DNA from: Rhodococcus zopfii NBRC 100606 = JCM 9919
Lineage (GTDB): Bacteria > Actinomycetota > Actinomycetes > Mycobacteriales > Mycobacteriaceae
Length of the DNA stretch: 64,000 nucleotides
Assembly (NCBI RefSeq): GCF_001895025.1
Contig: NZ_BCXI01000003.1
Span: forward strand, 124,001-188,000
Direction of reading: 5' to 3'
The position numbers were made by a program, and so were the translations under genes. The notes under the pieces are model-generated. The model was given only the letters and a program-made list of their open reading frames with translations. It was not told where the DNA came from and searched no databases. Positions 44,408-52,764 of this stretch are shown piece after piece (the first letter of the stretch is position 1; each line of letters begins with the position of its first letter).

Positions 44408-44989
44408 GTGAAACGAGCGTTGCTCGGACTCGCCGCGACGGTAATCGCCGCGGCGGGTTCGGCCCTCGTCGCGGCGCCCGCCCAGGCCGCACCGCTGACT
44501 CCCGTTCCCCAGCTCGACGTGACCCGGTACGTCGGCGACTGGTACCAGCTCGCCGCCAACCCGGCACCGTACAACATCGACTGTGTTCGCGACACCACCG
44601 CGAACTACACACTGTTAGACGAACGCAATGTGCGCGTGGAAAATTCGTGCACGACGATCACCGGTGAACGGCGCGGGATCGTCGGCAACGCCCGGGTCAA
44701 CGACACCGCATCGCTGCACGTGTCCTTCCCGGGTGTGCCGTTCCAGGATTCACTCGACGGTCCGAGCAACTACATCGTCACCTACCTCGCCGACGATTAC
44801 TCCTGGGCGCTCGTCGGTGACCCGAGCCGCGTGTCCGGGTTCGTGCTCTCGCGTTCGCCGGTGGTGGACGACGCTGCGTGGCAGCAGATCCGCACGGTCG
44901 TCGAGGGTGCCGGTTACAACTCGTGCCTGATGCTGACGTCCCCGACCACGGAAGGACTGCAGGAGATCAGACCGCTCTGCACGGTGTAG
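44408..44989 (+). CDS. Secreted lipocalin-family protein
   Basis: A 193-residue exported protein: Sec signal with cleavage near PAQAA-PL (about 28), then a lipocalin barrel. The G-x-W motif is VGDWYQLA, followed by CVRDTTANYTLLDERNVRVENSC (paired cysteines) and late WALVGDPSR and IRPLC. A bacterial lipocalin of this kind binds a small hydrophobic ligand in the envelope. The GTG start follows GGAAGGAGA. It lies 31 bases after the fasciclin gene and may share its transcript. A bidirectional hairpin ends it. Confidence 0.88.
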   Translation: MKRALLGLAATVIAAAGSALVAAPAQAAPLTPVPQLDVTRYVGDWYQLAANPAPYNIDCVRDTTANYTLLDERNVRVENSCTTITGERRGIVGNARVNDTASLHVSFPGVPFQDSLDGPSNYIVTYLADDYSWALVGDPSRVSGFVLSRSPVVDDAAWQQIRTVVEGAGYNSCLMLTSPTTEGLQEIRPLCTV

Positions 44990-45000
44990 CGGACGATGAA

Positions 45001-45044
45001 GCCGGCACCGGGATCGCACCATCGGACGCGACCCCGGTGCCGGC
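45001..45044. terminator. Bidirectional terminator between convergent genes
   Basis: GCCGGCACCGGGATCGC (45001-45017) and its near complement GCGACCCCGGTGCCGGC (45028-45044) form a long stem with one mismatch and a 10-base loop. It fills the 56-base gap between the lipocalin and the leftward SDR gene. Confidence 0.8.
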
Positions 45045-45045
45045 C

Positions 45046-46530
45046 TCATTCGCCCACGGCCGCCGCACGGCGCGCCACCCCCGCGATGTTCTCGAGCATC
45101 CCTTTGAAGATGATCCCGTGGAACGGCAGCAGCGCATACCAATACAGCCTGCCCGCAAGGCCCTTGGGAAAGAAGATCGCCCGCTGGTGCAGCCGGGTCC
45201 GGTCCGGGCCGAGCGGTTCGAGGCGCCATTCGAGCCACGCGCCACCGGGGGCGAGCATCTCGGCGCGCAGCCGCAGCAGTTCGAAGCGGTCGATCCGCTC
45301 GACGCGCCAGAAGTCCAGGGCGTCGCCGGTGTGCAGTGTGGTCGCGTTGCGCCGGCCGCGTGCCAGGCCCACGCCGCCGGCGAACCGATCCAGCCATCCG
45401 CGGATCGTCCACGCCAACGGGAAGGAGTACCAGCGGTTCTCGCCGCCGATGCTCTCGACGATCGGCCACACCTCCCCGGCGGGACAGTCGCAGTCCAGGC
45501 TGCGTTCGTCGGTGAACACCACCTCGCCGGCCCAGTCCGGATCGGACGGCAGCGGATCGGCGGGGGCACCGACCGGTGAGGCGTTCGCCCAGGTGGTCTC
45601 CACTTCGCCGCGGTCGATCCGACGCAACGCCAACGCGACCGCGTCCCGGTATCCGGTGGTGCCGCCCGGCGGGGGCGGGATCACCGCATCGATGTCGTGC
45701 TCCGTGACGATCGCGTCGGTGCTCAACGATTCGATCAATGCCCGCCCCAACGACGGGGGAATCGGGGTGACCAGGCCGATCCACAATCCGGCCAGTCGCG
45801 GGGTGAGCACCGGCAGCACCACGATGCGCCGTCGCAGCAATCCGGCGACCTCCGCGTAGTCCTGCAGCATCTCTCCGTAACGCAGCACGTCCGGACCACC
45901 GATGTCGAACGTGCGGCTGCGGCGGAGCGGTGCGTCCGCGGCCGCGACGAGATAGTGCAGCACGTCGCGCACCGCGATCGGCTGGATCCGGTTGTTCACC
46001 CATCGGGGTGTGGTCATCACCGGGAGGCGGTTGCCCAGGTGGCGGATCATCTCGAACGACGCCGAACCCGACCCGATCACGACGCCCGCCTGCAGCACCA
46101 GCGTCGGCACCCCGGAATCGAGCAGGATCCGGCCGACCTGCTCCCGCGACCTCAGGTGCGGCGACAGCCGTTCGGAATTCGGATGCAGGCCACCGAGATA
46201 CACGATCCGTCCGACACCCGCACGGCGTGCCGCGGCGGCGACATGTTCGGCCGACCGCTGCTCGGCCTCGACGAATTCGCCCTTCCCGCTCATCGAGTGG
46301 ACGAGGTAGTAGACGACGTCGATGTCGCGGCACGCGGCGTCCACCGAGTCCGGGTCGTCGAGATCGCCCCGCACCACCTCCACGTCGCCCGCCCACGGGA
46401 CGTCGCGCAGCTTGTCGGGGCTGCGGGCCAGCACCCGCACCCGGTGACCGGCGGCGACGAGACGAGGAGCGAGGCGACCGCCGATGTATCCGGTCGCCCC
46501 GGTGACCAGTATGCGCAACGGTGCCGTCAT
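45046..46530 (-). CDS. NAD(P)-binding SDR family protein with C-terminal DUF2867
   Basis: The 494-residue protein starts with an atypical SDR domain (VTGATGYIGGRLAPRLVAAGHRV; VRGDLDDPDSVDAAC; YLVHSMSGKGEFVEAEQ) and ends with a DUF2867 domain of START-like fold (about 350-494: WTIRGWLDRFAGGVGLARGRR; GGAWLEWRLEPLGPDRTRLHQRAIFFPKGLAGRLYWYALLPFH). The ATG overlaps the stop of the TIGR01777 gene. Function is unknown; the constant partnership with photolyase-like genes in actinobacteria suggests a role in lipid or pigment chemistry or stress. Confidence 0.87.
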   Translation of the reverse strand: MTAPLRILVTGATGYIGGRLAPRLVAAGHRVRVLARSPDKLRDVPWAGDVEVVRGDLDDPDSVDAACRDIDVVYYLVHSMSGKGEFVEAEQRSAEHVAAAARRAGVGRIVYLGGLHPNSERLSPHLRSREQVGRILLDSGVPTLVLQAGVVIGSGSASFEMIRHLGNRLPVMTTPRWVNNRIQPIAVRDVLHYLVAAADAPLRRSRTFDIGGPDVLRYGEMLQDYAEVAGLLRRRIVVLPVLTPRLAGLWIGLVTPIPPSLGRALIESLSTDAIVTEHDIDAVIPPPPGGTTGYRDAVALALRRIDRGEVETTWANASPVGAPADPLPSDPDWAGEVVFTDERSLDCDCPAGEVWPIVESIGGENRWYSFPLAWTIRGWLDRFAGGVGLARGRRNATTLHTGDALDFWRVERIDRFELLRLRAEMLAPGGAWLEWRLEPLGPDRTRLHQRAIFFPKGLAGRLYWYALLPFHGIIFKGMLENIAGVARRAAAVGE

Positions 46531-47891
46531 GTCGGTTCGAGGATGTGCCCGAGCTGATGCCGCAGGCTCGCCTCGAGGTGGGGACGGCGGAAGGTGTGCC
46601 CGGCGTCGACCAGCCGGCGCGGCACCACGTGCTGGTCGGCGAGGGCGAGCTCGCGGGCACCCTGGTCGCCGAGAAGCAGTTTCGGACCGAACGACGGCAC
46701 CGGCAGCAGTGCCGGTCGGTGCAGCACGCTCGCCAGGACCCGCGTGTATTCGTCGTTGCGGACCGGCTCGGGCGCGACGGCATTCACGGGCCCGGACAGG
46801 GCCGGGTCGGCGAGTGCCCGGTGATAGACGTCGACCAGATCCTCGAGGTCGATCCACGACAGCCACTGCCGGCCGTCGCCGAGCCGGCCGCCGAGCCCGG
46901 CGGCGAACAGCGGTCGCATCAGTTGCAGGGTGCCGCCGCGCGAGGTCTGCACGATTCCGGTGCGAACGTGGACCACCCGCAGGCCGCCGGCGTCCGCGGG
47001 TTTCGTCGAGGCCTCCCAGTCGGCGACCACGTCGGCGAGGAAACCCGAACCGCGGGAGGCGGTCTCATCGAGCGTCTCGTCACCGCGGGAATAGCCGTAC
47101 AGGCCGATCGCGGACGCACAGACGAACGAGGCCGGTCCGTTCGGGGTGTTCGCGGCGCATTCGGCGAGCAGGCGGGTCGGTTCGATACGGCTGTCGCGGA
47201 TCGCCGCCTTGTGGCTGTCGGTGAAGCGGCCGGCGATCGACGCACCCGCCAGATGCACGACGGCGTCGACACCTTCGAGCAGATCGTCGGCCGGCATCCG
47301 GGGATCCCAGTACCGCTCGTGACGGTCGCGGGCGGGTCGGCGCACGAGCCGGATCACCCGATATCCGCCGGTGGTCAGGAAGGCGGTCAGTGCGCTGCCG
47401 ATCAGCCCGGAGGCGCCGCTGACCGCGACCGTCACCGGCCGCACACCCTGCGCGTGGGACCAGCGGTGAGCGTCGAGGTCGTCGGCGAGCTGCCGGTGCC
47501 GGTACCGAAAGGTCTGCACCAGTAGCTTTTCCGGAATCGGAGTCTCGACCCGGTCGACGATGCGGGTGCGGTCGCGGCCGACCTGTTCGAAGACGTGCTC
47601 GTGCCGCCACGACCCGACGACACCGGCCGGCAGCGACGCCAAGCCGTCGCGGCCGAGTTCGTCGACGAACCGCGTGGGCGGGTCGTAGTCCTCGGGGCGA
47701 TGGTCGGCGACCCACCGCAGACCGCCCGGAAGACCCAGCACCGCGCGGCCGTCGGCGAGCGAGTCCGCCTCCGCGATCACCCGCATCGGCTGCCACGGCG
47801 GCAGCAGCCGCTGGATCGCACCCGGCCGAGTGTGCCAGGCGAAGACGTCCTCGCGCGGCACGTCGACGATGCTCGAGTACTCGATGCCCAT
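46527..47891 (-). CDS. TIGR01777 family oxidoreductase with N-terminal SRPBCC domain
   Basis: A 454-residue protein: a SRPBCC/START-like ligand domain (about 1-145, IEYSSIVDVPREDVFAWHTRPGAIQRLLPPW; FRYRHRQLADDL) fused to an epimerase-like Rossmann domain (VSGASGLIGSALTAFL; AVVHLAGASIAGRFT; SAIGLYGYSRGDETLDE) and a C-terminal DUF1731-like end (VPSFGPKLLLGDQGARELALADQHVVPRRL). The fusion is common in actinobacteria. GGAGGGACC precedes the ATG. It lies in one leftward unit between the photolyase and the SDR. Confidence 0.9.
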   Translation of the reverse strand: MGIEYSSIVDVPREDVFAWHTRPGAIQRLLPPWQPMRVIAEADSLADGRAVLGLPGGLRWVADHRPEDYDPPTRFVDELGRDGLASLPAGVVGSWRHEHVFEQVGRDRTRIVDRVETPIPEKLLVQTFRYRHRQLADDLDAHRWSHAQGVRPVTVAVSGASGLIGSALTAFLTTGGYRVIRLVRRPARDRHERYWDPRMPADDLLEGVDAVVHLAGASIAGRFTDSHKAAIRDSRIEPTRLLAECAANTPNGPASFVCASAIGLYGYSRGDETLDETASRGSGFLADVVADWEASTKPADAGGLRVVHVRTGIVQTSRGGTLQLMRPLFAAGLGGRLGDGRQWLSWIDLEDLVDVYHRALADPALSGPVNAVAPEPVRNDEYTRVLASVLHRPALLPVPSFGPKLLLGDQGARELALADQHVVPRRLVDAGHTFRRPHLEASLRHQLGHILEPT

Positions 47892-47973
47892 GGTCCCTCC
47901 GTCTCAGCTCCGTTTTGTCGGGTAGTTCGGGACGGCGCCGCCTCCGGATGGGTGGATCATCGGCGCCATGTCG

Positions 47974-49329
47974 TCACCGACTTCCGATTTCGGCGTACCG
48001 GGCCAGCGCGACCCGCCGTTCGTGCGCGTGGTCGACGATCGGATCCGGGTATCCCGGTGACGACCCGAACGGCGGCCGATGCACGCCCTTGCCGGGCACG
48101 CCCCGCAATTCGGGTACCCACCGGCGCACGTAGTCACCCGCCGGATCGAACTTCTCGCCCTGCGTCATCGGGTTGAACACCCGGAAGTAGGGGGCGGCGT
48201 CGGTGCCGCACCCGGCCGTCCACTGCCATCCGTGCTGGTTCGACGCCAGATCGCCGTCGACGAGGTGATCCATGAAGTGCTGCGCGCCCCGCCACCACGG
48301 CAGATGCAGATCCTTGGTGAGGAACGACGCGACGATCATCCGCACCCGGTTGTGCATCCAGCCTTCGGCGAGCAGCTGACGCATCCCCGCGTCCACGATC
48401 GGGAATCCCGTGCGACCCTGCTGCCACGCGGCGAACGCGCGCTCGGCATCCGGGCCGGTGTCGTAGCGGATGTCGTCGAACCGGTCGTTGAAGTTGCGGC
48501 GCGCGGTGTCCGGCCGGTGGTGCAGCACATCGGCGTAGAAATCGCGCCAGCACAGTTCGCTGCGCAGCGTCGTCGCGCCCGGATCAGAACGGTCGCGCAG
48601 GTCGTGCAGCAGTGTGCGGGGATGCAGGCAGCCGAACTTCAGGTACGGCGACAGCCGGCTGGTGCCGTCGAGGTCCGGACGGTCCCGGTCGGTGTCGTAT
48701 CGGTCCAGGGCATCGTCGCGGAACTGCCGCCACCGTGTCCGTGCCGCTGCCTCCCCGGCCGGCGGCAACGCCACCTCGAGGCTGCCCTCGTCGACCGGAA
48801 TCGACGCCCGGCCGCGAATGCCGTCCGGATCGATCCACGTCACCGTCGACGCGCGGGTGCGGGCCGGTGCCCGCCACCCGTGCTCGAGCCATGCCTTCCG
48901 GAACGGCGTGAACACCCGGTACGGGCTGCCGTCTCCCTTGAGCACCCGGCCCGGGGAGACCGCGTAGGGCGACCCCGTCCGGACGAGCGGCACCTCGCCG
49001 AGGGCGTCCTCGACCGCGTGGTCCCGGCGGGATCCGTACGGGGCGTGATCGGCGCTGACGTGGACCGAGCCCGCACCGAGGTCGCGGGCGAGCCGCGGGA
49101 TCACCGTCACGGGATCACCGCGGACGACGAGCAGCCGCCCGTCGAGGTCGTCGTTCAGCGCGCGCAGGCAACGCAGCAGGAACGTGGTGCGCGGACCAGG
49201 TCGCAGCAGCCGGTCGTCGAGGACGAACACCGCGGTCGCGCTGCCGGCGGCGTCGGCGGCGGACAGCAGGGTGGGCAGGTCGTGCAACCGCAGATCGCGA
49301 CGGAACCAGACCAGTGCGGGACAACTCAC
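47974..49329 (-). CDS. Deoxyribodipyrimidine photolyase
   Basis: A light-driven DNA repair enzyme that splits pyrimidine dimers using FADH-. The GTG at 49329 (451 residues) begins right at the domain: ALVWFRRDLRLHDLPTL. The FAD part has SRLSPYLKFGCLHPR, LCWRDFYADVL, GRTGFPIVDAGMRQL, WMHNRVRMIVASFLTKDL and NQHGWQWTAGCGTDAAPYFRVFNPMTQGEKFDP, all typical of class I CPD photolyases. The antenna pocket is not obvious. The operon continues with TIGR01777 and SDR genes. Confidence 0.94.
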   Translation of the reverse strand: MSCPALVWFRRDLRLHDLPTLLSAADAAGSATAVFVLDDRLLRPGPRTTFLLRCLRALNDDLDGRLLVVRGDPVTVIPRLARDLGAGSVHVSADHAPYGSRRDHAVEDALGEVPLVRTGSPYAVSPGRVLKGDGSPYRVFTPFRKAWLEHGWRAPARTRASTVTWIDPDGIRGRASIPVDEGSLEVALPPAGEAAARTRWRQFRDDALDRYDTDRDRPDLDGTSRLSPYLKFGCLHPRTLLHDLRDRSDPGATTLRSELCWRDFYADVLHHRPDTARRNFNDRFDDIRYDTGPDAERAFAAWQQGRTGFPIVDAGMRQLLAEGWMHNRVRMIVASFLTKDLHLPWWRGAQHFMDHLVDGDLASNQHGWQWTAGCGTDAAPYFRVFNPMTQGEKFDPAGDYVRRWVPELRGVPGKGVHRPPFGSSPGYPDPIVDHAHERRVALARYAEIGSR

Positions 49330-49400
49330 CCGTCCAGTGTGCCCGGATCGGCCCAGGGCGACACCCGACTTCGGCGGCCCGTCGATCTCGCCGACGAAGC

Positions 49401-49460
49401 GGACAGCCGCGCGGTGACGCACGTGCGCGGCTGCCCCGCCGATGCGCGGCTGCCGTAGCC
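49401..49460. repeat. Hairpin element 2 (GGACAGCCGCGCG family)
   Basis: GGACAGCCGCGCG (49401-49413) is followed by GTGCGCGGCTGCC and again GATGCGCGGCTGCC, both inverted to it. It sits in the 179-base divergent region between photolyase and the S4-domain gene, which otherwise shows no feature. It can fold two alternative ways. Confidence 0.55.
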
Positions 49461-49508
49461 GGGGCACGCGAATCGTCGATTCGTCCCTTCTCGGAGAGAA
49501 TGGGAGGC

Positions 49509-49733
49509 ATGTCCGACGCCTATGAAGTACCCATCCGCGACGAGTCGATCCGGCTCGGCCAGTTCCTGAAATTGGCGAACCTCATCGAATCCGGAGCGGA
49601 GGCGAAGGAGGTCATTGCGGACGGTCTCGTCTCCGTCAACGGCGAGGCGGAGTTCCGGCGTGGCCGTCAGCTGCACGTCGGCGACATCGTGGAGATCGCC
49701 GGGGCGAGCGCCCGCGTCACCCGCGACGAATAG
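49509..49733 (+). CDS. S4-domain RNA-binding protein
   Basis: A 74-residue protein from the ATG at 49509 behind GGGAGG. It is almost a bare S4 domain: IRLGQFLKLANLIESGAEAKEVIADGLVSVNGEAEFRRGRQLHVGDIVEI, the form seen in YbcJ/YaaA-like proteins. Such proteins bind structured RNA, often ribosomal; the target is not known. It is divergent from the photolyase operon and convergent with rraA. Confidence 0.9.
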   Translation: MSDAYEVPIRDESIRLGQFLKLANLIESGAEAKEVIADGLVSVNGEAEFRRGRQLHVGDIVEIAGASARVTRDE

Positions 49734-49770
49734 GGCGCGAGGCCGAGACGGAGGAGTGTCGAGGAGCCGC

Positions 49771-50265
49771 TCAGGCTTCGGCGCGGACGACGACGCCGTC
49801 GCTGTCGCTGTAGACGATCTCGCCCGGGTTGAAGGTCACTCCGCCGATCTCGACGGGCACGTTCTTCTCTCCGGAACCGGTCTGGGTGCTCTTACGCGGG
49901 TTGGTGCCCAGCGCCTTGATGCCGATCTCGAGGGTGCGCAGGATCGCCGAGTCGCGGACCGCGCCGTTGACGATGACCCCGGCCCAGCCGTTGTCGACGC
50001 CACGGCCGGCGATGATGTCGCCGACGAGGGCGGTGTGGATGCCGGCACCACCGTCGACGACGAGGACGCCGCCGTTGCCCGGCTCGCTCAGGGTCTGCTT
50101 GACGAGCAGGTTGTCCTGGAAGCAACGGATGGTGGTGATCGGCCCGCAGAACTCGGTGTGCTTGCCGAACTGGATGAACTGCGTGTCGCAGCTGCGGATG
50201 TCCGGGCCGATCTCGTCGGCCAGGTCGGCGGTGGCGGTGAACTCGGGCGTGGTTGCTTCGCTCAT
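49771..50265 (-). CDS. rraA: RraA family protein (ribonuclease E regulator / aldolase-like)
   Basis: The 164 residues match RraA in full length: [48 protein letters not shown], then [55 protein letters not shown]. RraA can inhibit RNase E; close actinobacterial forms have also been reported as HMG/CHA-type aldolases, and the D-x20-R-D residues needed for it (GDIIA and VRDS) are present here. It is divergent from a FadR-like regulator across 124 bases with no clear operator. Confidence 0.88.
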   Translation of the reverse strand: MSEATTPEFTATADLADEIGPDIRSCDTQFIQFGKHTEFCGPITTIRCFQDNLLVKQTLSEPGNGGVLVVDGGAGIHTALVGDIIAGRGVDNGWAGVIVNGAVRDSAILRTLEIGIKALGTNPRKSTQTGSGEKNVPVEIGGVTFNPGEIVYSDSDGVVVRAEA

Positions 50266-50389
50266 GTAGCAGAGGATAAATCCCTGCTCATACGGTCAGA
50301 TGAATACACTCATAACGGCTCAAAGCGGTAAATTCTTGTATTCTCAGCGGACAGCGCTGGGCTGTGCGACGGGACTACAGGATGGTGAA

Positions 50390-51142
50390 ATGCCACTCGA
50401 CGGACGCTCGACGGTTGTTCGCGTGCCGAAGGCCGGCGAACTGATCGCGGCGAGCCTGCGCCGGCAGATCATCACCGGTGAGCTTCAACCCGGCGAGCCG
50501 CTGCCGAACGAAGCGGCCCTGATGGAACGGTTCGGGGTGTCCCGGCCGACGCTGCGCGAGGCATTCCGCATCCTCGAATCCGAAGGCATCATCACCGTCC
50601 TGCGTGGCGCTCACGGCGGCGCCCGCGTCCAGGCGCCGGACGGGTCCACCGCCGCTCGCTACACCGGTCTGCTGCTGCAGTACCGCGGCGTCGCACTCGC
50701 CGATGTGTATCGGGCCCGCACCGAACTCGAGGTCGCGGCGGTCGGTCTGATCGCCGCGAACCCCGACGGCCGTGTCGACACCCTCGCCGAACTTGTCGAG
50801 TGCGGCGACGAACTGACCGAGGACCCGGGTGCGTTCGCGCGCCACGACACCGAAGTGCACCGGATGGTCATGGAACTCGGTGGCAACGAGACGATGGCGG
50901 TGCTCGCCGGCATGCTGCTCGACATCATGGACGCCCACAACGCTCTCTACATCTCGACGCGCAGCGACACCTCCGACCGTCCGGGAGCGGCGATCGCGCT
51001 GCGCTCCCACCGCAAGCTCATCGACCTGTTGCGCACCGGGGAACCCGGTGCCGCCGAAGCGTTCTGGCGCAAACACCTCGACAGCGTCGAACGGGTCATG
51101 GCCGGAGATTCGGCGACCACGCTCGTCGAGGTGCTGTCGTAG
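50390..51142 (+). CDS. FadR-subfamily GntR regulator
   Basis: A 250-residue regulator from the ATG at 50390, behind AGGATGG; an in-frame ATG at 50300 lacks a site. The winged helix reads LIAASLRRQIITGELQPGEPLPNEAALMERFGVSRPTLREAFRILESEGIITVLRGAHGGARVQ, followed by an FCD domain with DVYRARTELEVAAVGLIA, the FARHDTEVHRMVMELGGN metal region and the late SHRKLIDLLRTG. Ligands of such regulators are small organic acids. No catabolic operon follows on its strand, so the target is unclear; the divergent rraA is a candidate. Confidence 0.9.
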   Translation: MPLDGRSTVVRVPKAGELIAASLRRQIITGELQPGEPLPNEAALMERFGVSRPTLREAFRILESEGIITVLRGAHGGARVQAPDGSTAARYTGLLLQYRGVALADVYRARTELEVAAVGLIAANPDGRVDTLAELVECGDELTEDPGAFARHDTEVHRMVMELGGNETMAVLAGMLLDIMDAHNALYISTRSDTSDRPGAAIALRSHRKLIDLLRTGEPGAAEAFWRKHLDSVERVMAGDSATTLVEVLS

Positions 51143-51145
51143 CGG

Positions 51146-52375
51146 TCAGCCGCTGAAGGTCAGCCACAGCAGCGCCGCGTTCAGCGCGACGATCAGACCC
51201 ACCGTCAGCCAGGCGGCGGCGCTCGTCGCCGGACGATTGCGCTGCCCGCCCATCAACACGGCATCGGAACTGATCCGCACGAGCGGCACCAGCGCGAACG
51301 GAATGCACATGCTCAGCACCACCTGACTGAGCACCAGCGCGAATGTCGGATCGACACCCACCGCGAGGAGGATCAGCGCGGGCACCATCACGACCACGCG
51401 GCGCACGACCGGACGGAGCCGGATGTGCAACAGGCCGGCCATGATCTCGGCGCCTGCCGCCGATCCGACCGCGGTCGACGCCAGGCCGGACGCGAGCAGC
51501 CCGATCGCGAAGACCACACCGATCGTCGGGCCCAGGGAGTCGGTGATCGCGGCGTGCGCACCCTCGATGCTGTCGGTGCCGTCCCGGCCGCGCAGCGCCG
51601 ACGCGGCGAGCAACAGCATGCCGATGTTCACGCTGCCCGCCACGACCAGGCCACCGACGACGTCCCAGCGGGTCGCCCGCATCACCCGGTCCAGGCGAGG
51701 ACCCGGTTCGACCCGGCCGTGCCGGGCGCGGGCGAGCGCCGAATGCAGGTAGATCGCGTGCGGCATCACCGTCGCGCCGAGCATCGACGCCGCAAGCAGC
51801 ACCGTCTCGGTTCCCTGGAAGCGCGGCACCAGACCGGCCGTGGCGTCGGTGAGCGACACATCCGTGAACGCCAGACCGGTCAGGAACCCGACGGTGATGA
51901 TCGCCAGCAGCGAGACCACCACGAACTCGAACGAACGCTGGCCGCGGCGGTCCTGCACCGCCAGGATCGCGATGGACACGGCACCGGTGATCAAGCCGCC
52001 GACGAACAGTGGCAGGCCGAACAGCAGGTGCAGGGCGAGGGCGCCGCCGATCACCTCCGCGACGTCGGTGGCGATCGCCATCACCTCGGCCTGGAGCCAG
52101 AACGCGCGGCGTGCCGGGGTGCGCAGGCGCATGCCCAGCAGTTCCGGTAGCGAACGGCCCGTGACCACCCCGATCTTCGCGGACAGGTACTGCACGAGGA
52201 TCGCCATGATGTTGGCGACCACCAGCACCCACAGCAGCAGATATCCGTAACGGGCGCCGGCGGTCAGGTTGGCCGCGACGTTGCCGGGATCGACGTATGC
52301 AACGGCCGCGACAAAGGCGGGTCCCAGGAGCAGGAAAAGGCGCGGTGGGTGTGTCGTCGAGTGGGTCGTGGTCAC
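51146..52375 (-). CDS. NRAMP-family divalent metal (Mn2+/Fe2+) transporter
   Basis: A 409-residue importer with 11 predicted helices. The GTG at 52375 overlaps the DUF5313 stop. Metal-site motifs are present: VAYVDPGNVAANLTAG in helix 1 and MLGATVMPHAIYLHS in helix 6, where the DPGN and MPH residues bind the ion. The substrate is likely Mn2+ with H+. No MntR or IdeR box is evident upstream. The convergent FadR-type gene ends 3 bases away. Confidence 0.94.
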   Translation of the reverse strand: MTTTHSTTHPPRLFLLLGPAFVAAVAYVDPGNVAANLTAGARYGYLLLWVLVVANIMAILVQYLSAKIGVVTGRSLPELLGMRLRTPARRAFWLQAEVMAIATDVAEVIGGALALHLLFGLPLFVGGLITGAVSIAILAVQDRRGQRSFEFVVVSLLAIITVGFLTGLAFTDVSLTDATAGLVPRFQGTETVLLAASMLGATVMPHAIYLHSALARARHGRVEPGPRLDRVMRATRWDVVGGLVVAGSVNIGMLLLAASALRGRDGTDSIEGAHAAITDSLGPTIGVVFAIGLLASGLASTAVGSAAGAEIMAGLLHIRLRPVVRRVVVMVPALILLAVGVDPTFALVLSQVVLSMCIPFALVPLVRISSDAVLMGGQRNRPATSAAAWLTVGLIVALNAALLWLTFSG

Positions 52376-52746
52376 CGACCGTGTCGGCGTTCGTACGCGG
52401 CCCGTTCGACGTCCGCGCGAGCCCGGTCCTTCGCGCCGAGGAGAGCCGGGTCCAGTCCGTGCTGCTGCAACCGGTGCCGTTGCCAGATCGGCCGCAGCGC
52501 GACCGCGAAGTAGATCCACGGAAGCAGCAGCAGCATCATCATCGCCAGCGGAATCCACACGGGGCCCGGGATCAGAAGGAACAGCAACAGGAACGGGATG
52601 ATCGGGGTGATCCAGCGCACCAGGTAGCGGCGGACCGCGCCGGGGCCGAGGACGTCGTTGCGTACCCATTCCTGCATGCCGGCGGGCAGCCGGCGACCGA
52701 ACACGTACCCGACGGTCTGGAGGAAATTCGGTCGTGCGCTACTCAT
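52372..52746 (-). CDS. DUF5313-like membrane protein
   Basis: A 124-residue protein with two central membrane helices (ITPIIPFLLLFLLIPGPVWIPLAMMMLLLLPWIYFAVAL), flanked by NFLQTVGYVFGRRLPAGMQEWVRNDVLGPGAVRRYLVRW and a charged tail. This is the DUF5313 pattern known mainly from mycolic acid bacteria; function is not established. The ATG at 52746 is preferred over a GTG two codons earlier. It is coupled to the NRAMP gene by GTGA. Confidence 0.8.
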   Translation of the reverse strand: MSSARPNFLQTVGYVFGRRLPAGMQEWVRNDVLGPGAVRRYLVRWITPIIPFLLLFLLIPGPVWIPLAMMMLLLLPWIYFAVALRPIWQRHRLQQHGLDPALLGAKDRARADVERAAYERRHGR

Positions 52747-52764
52747 GTGCACCAGGATAGTGCC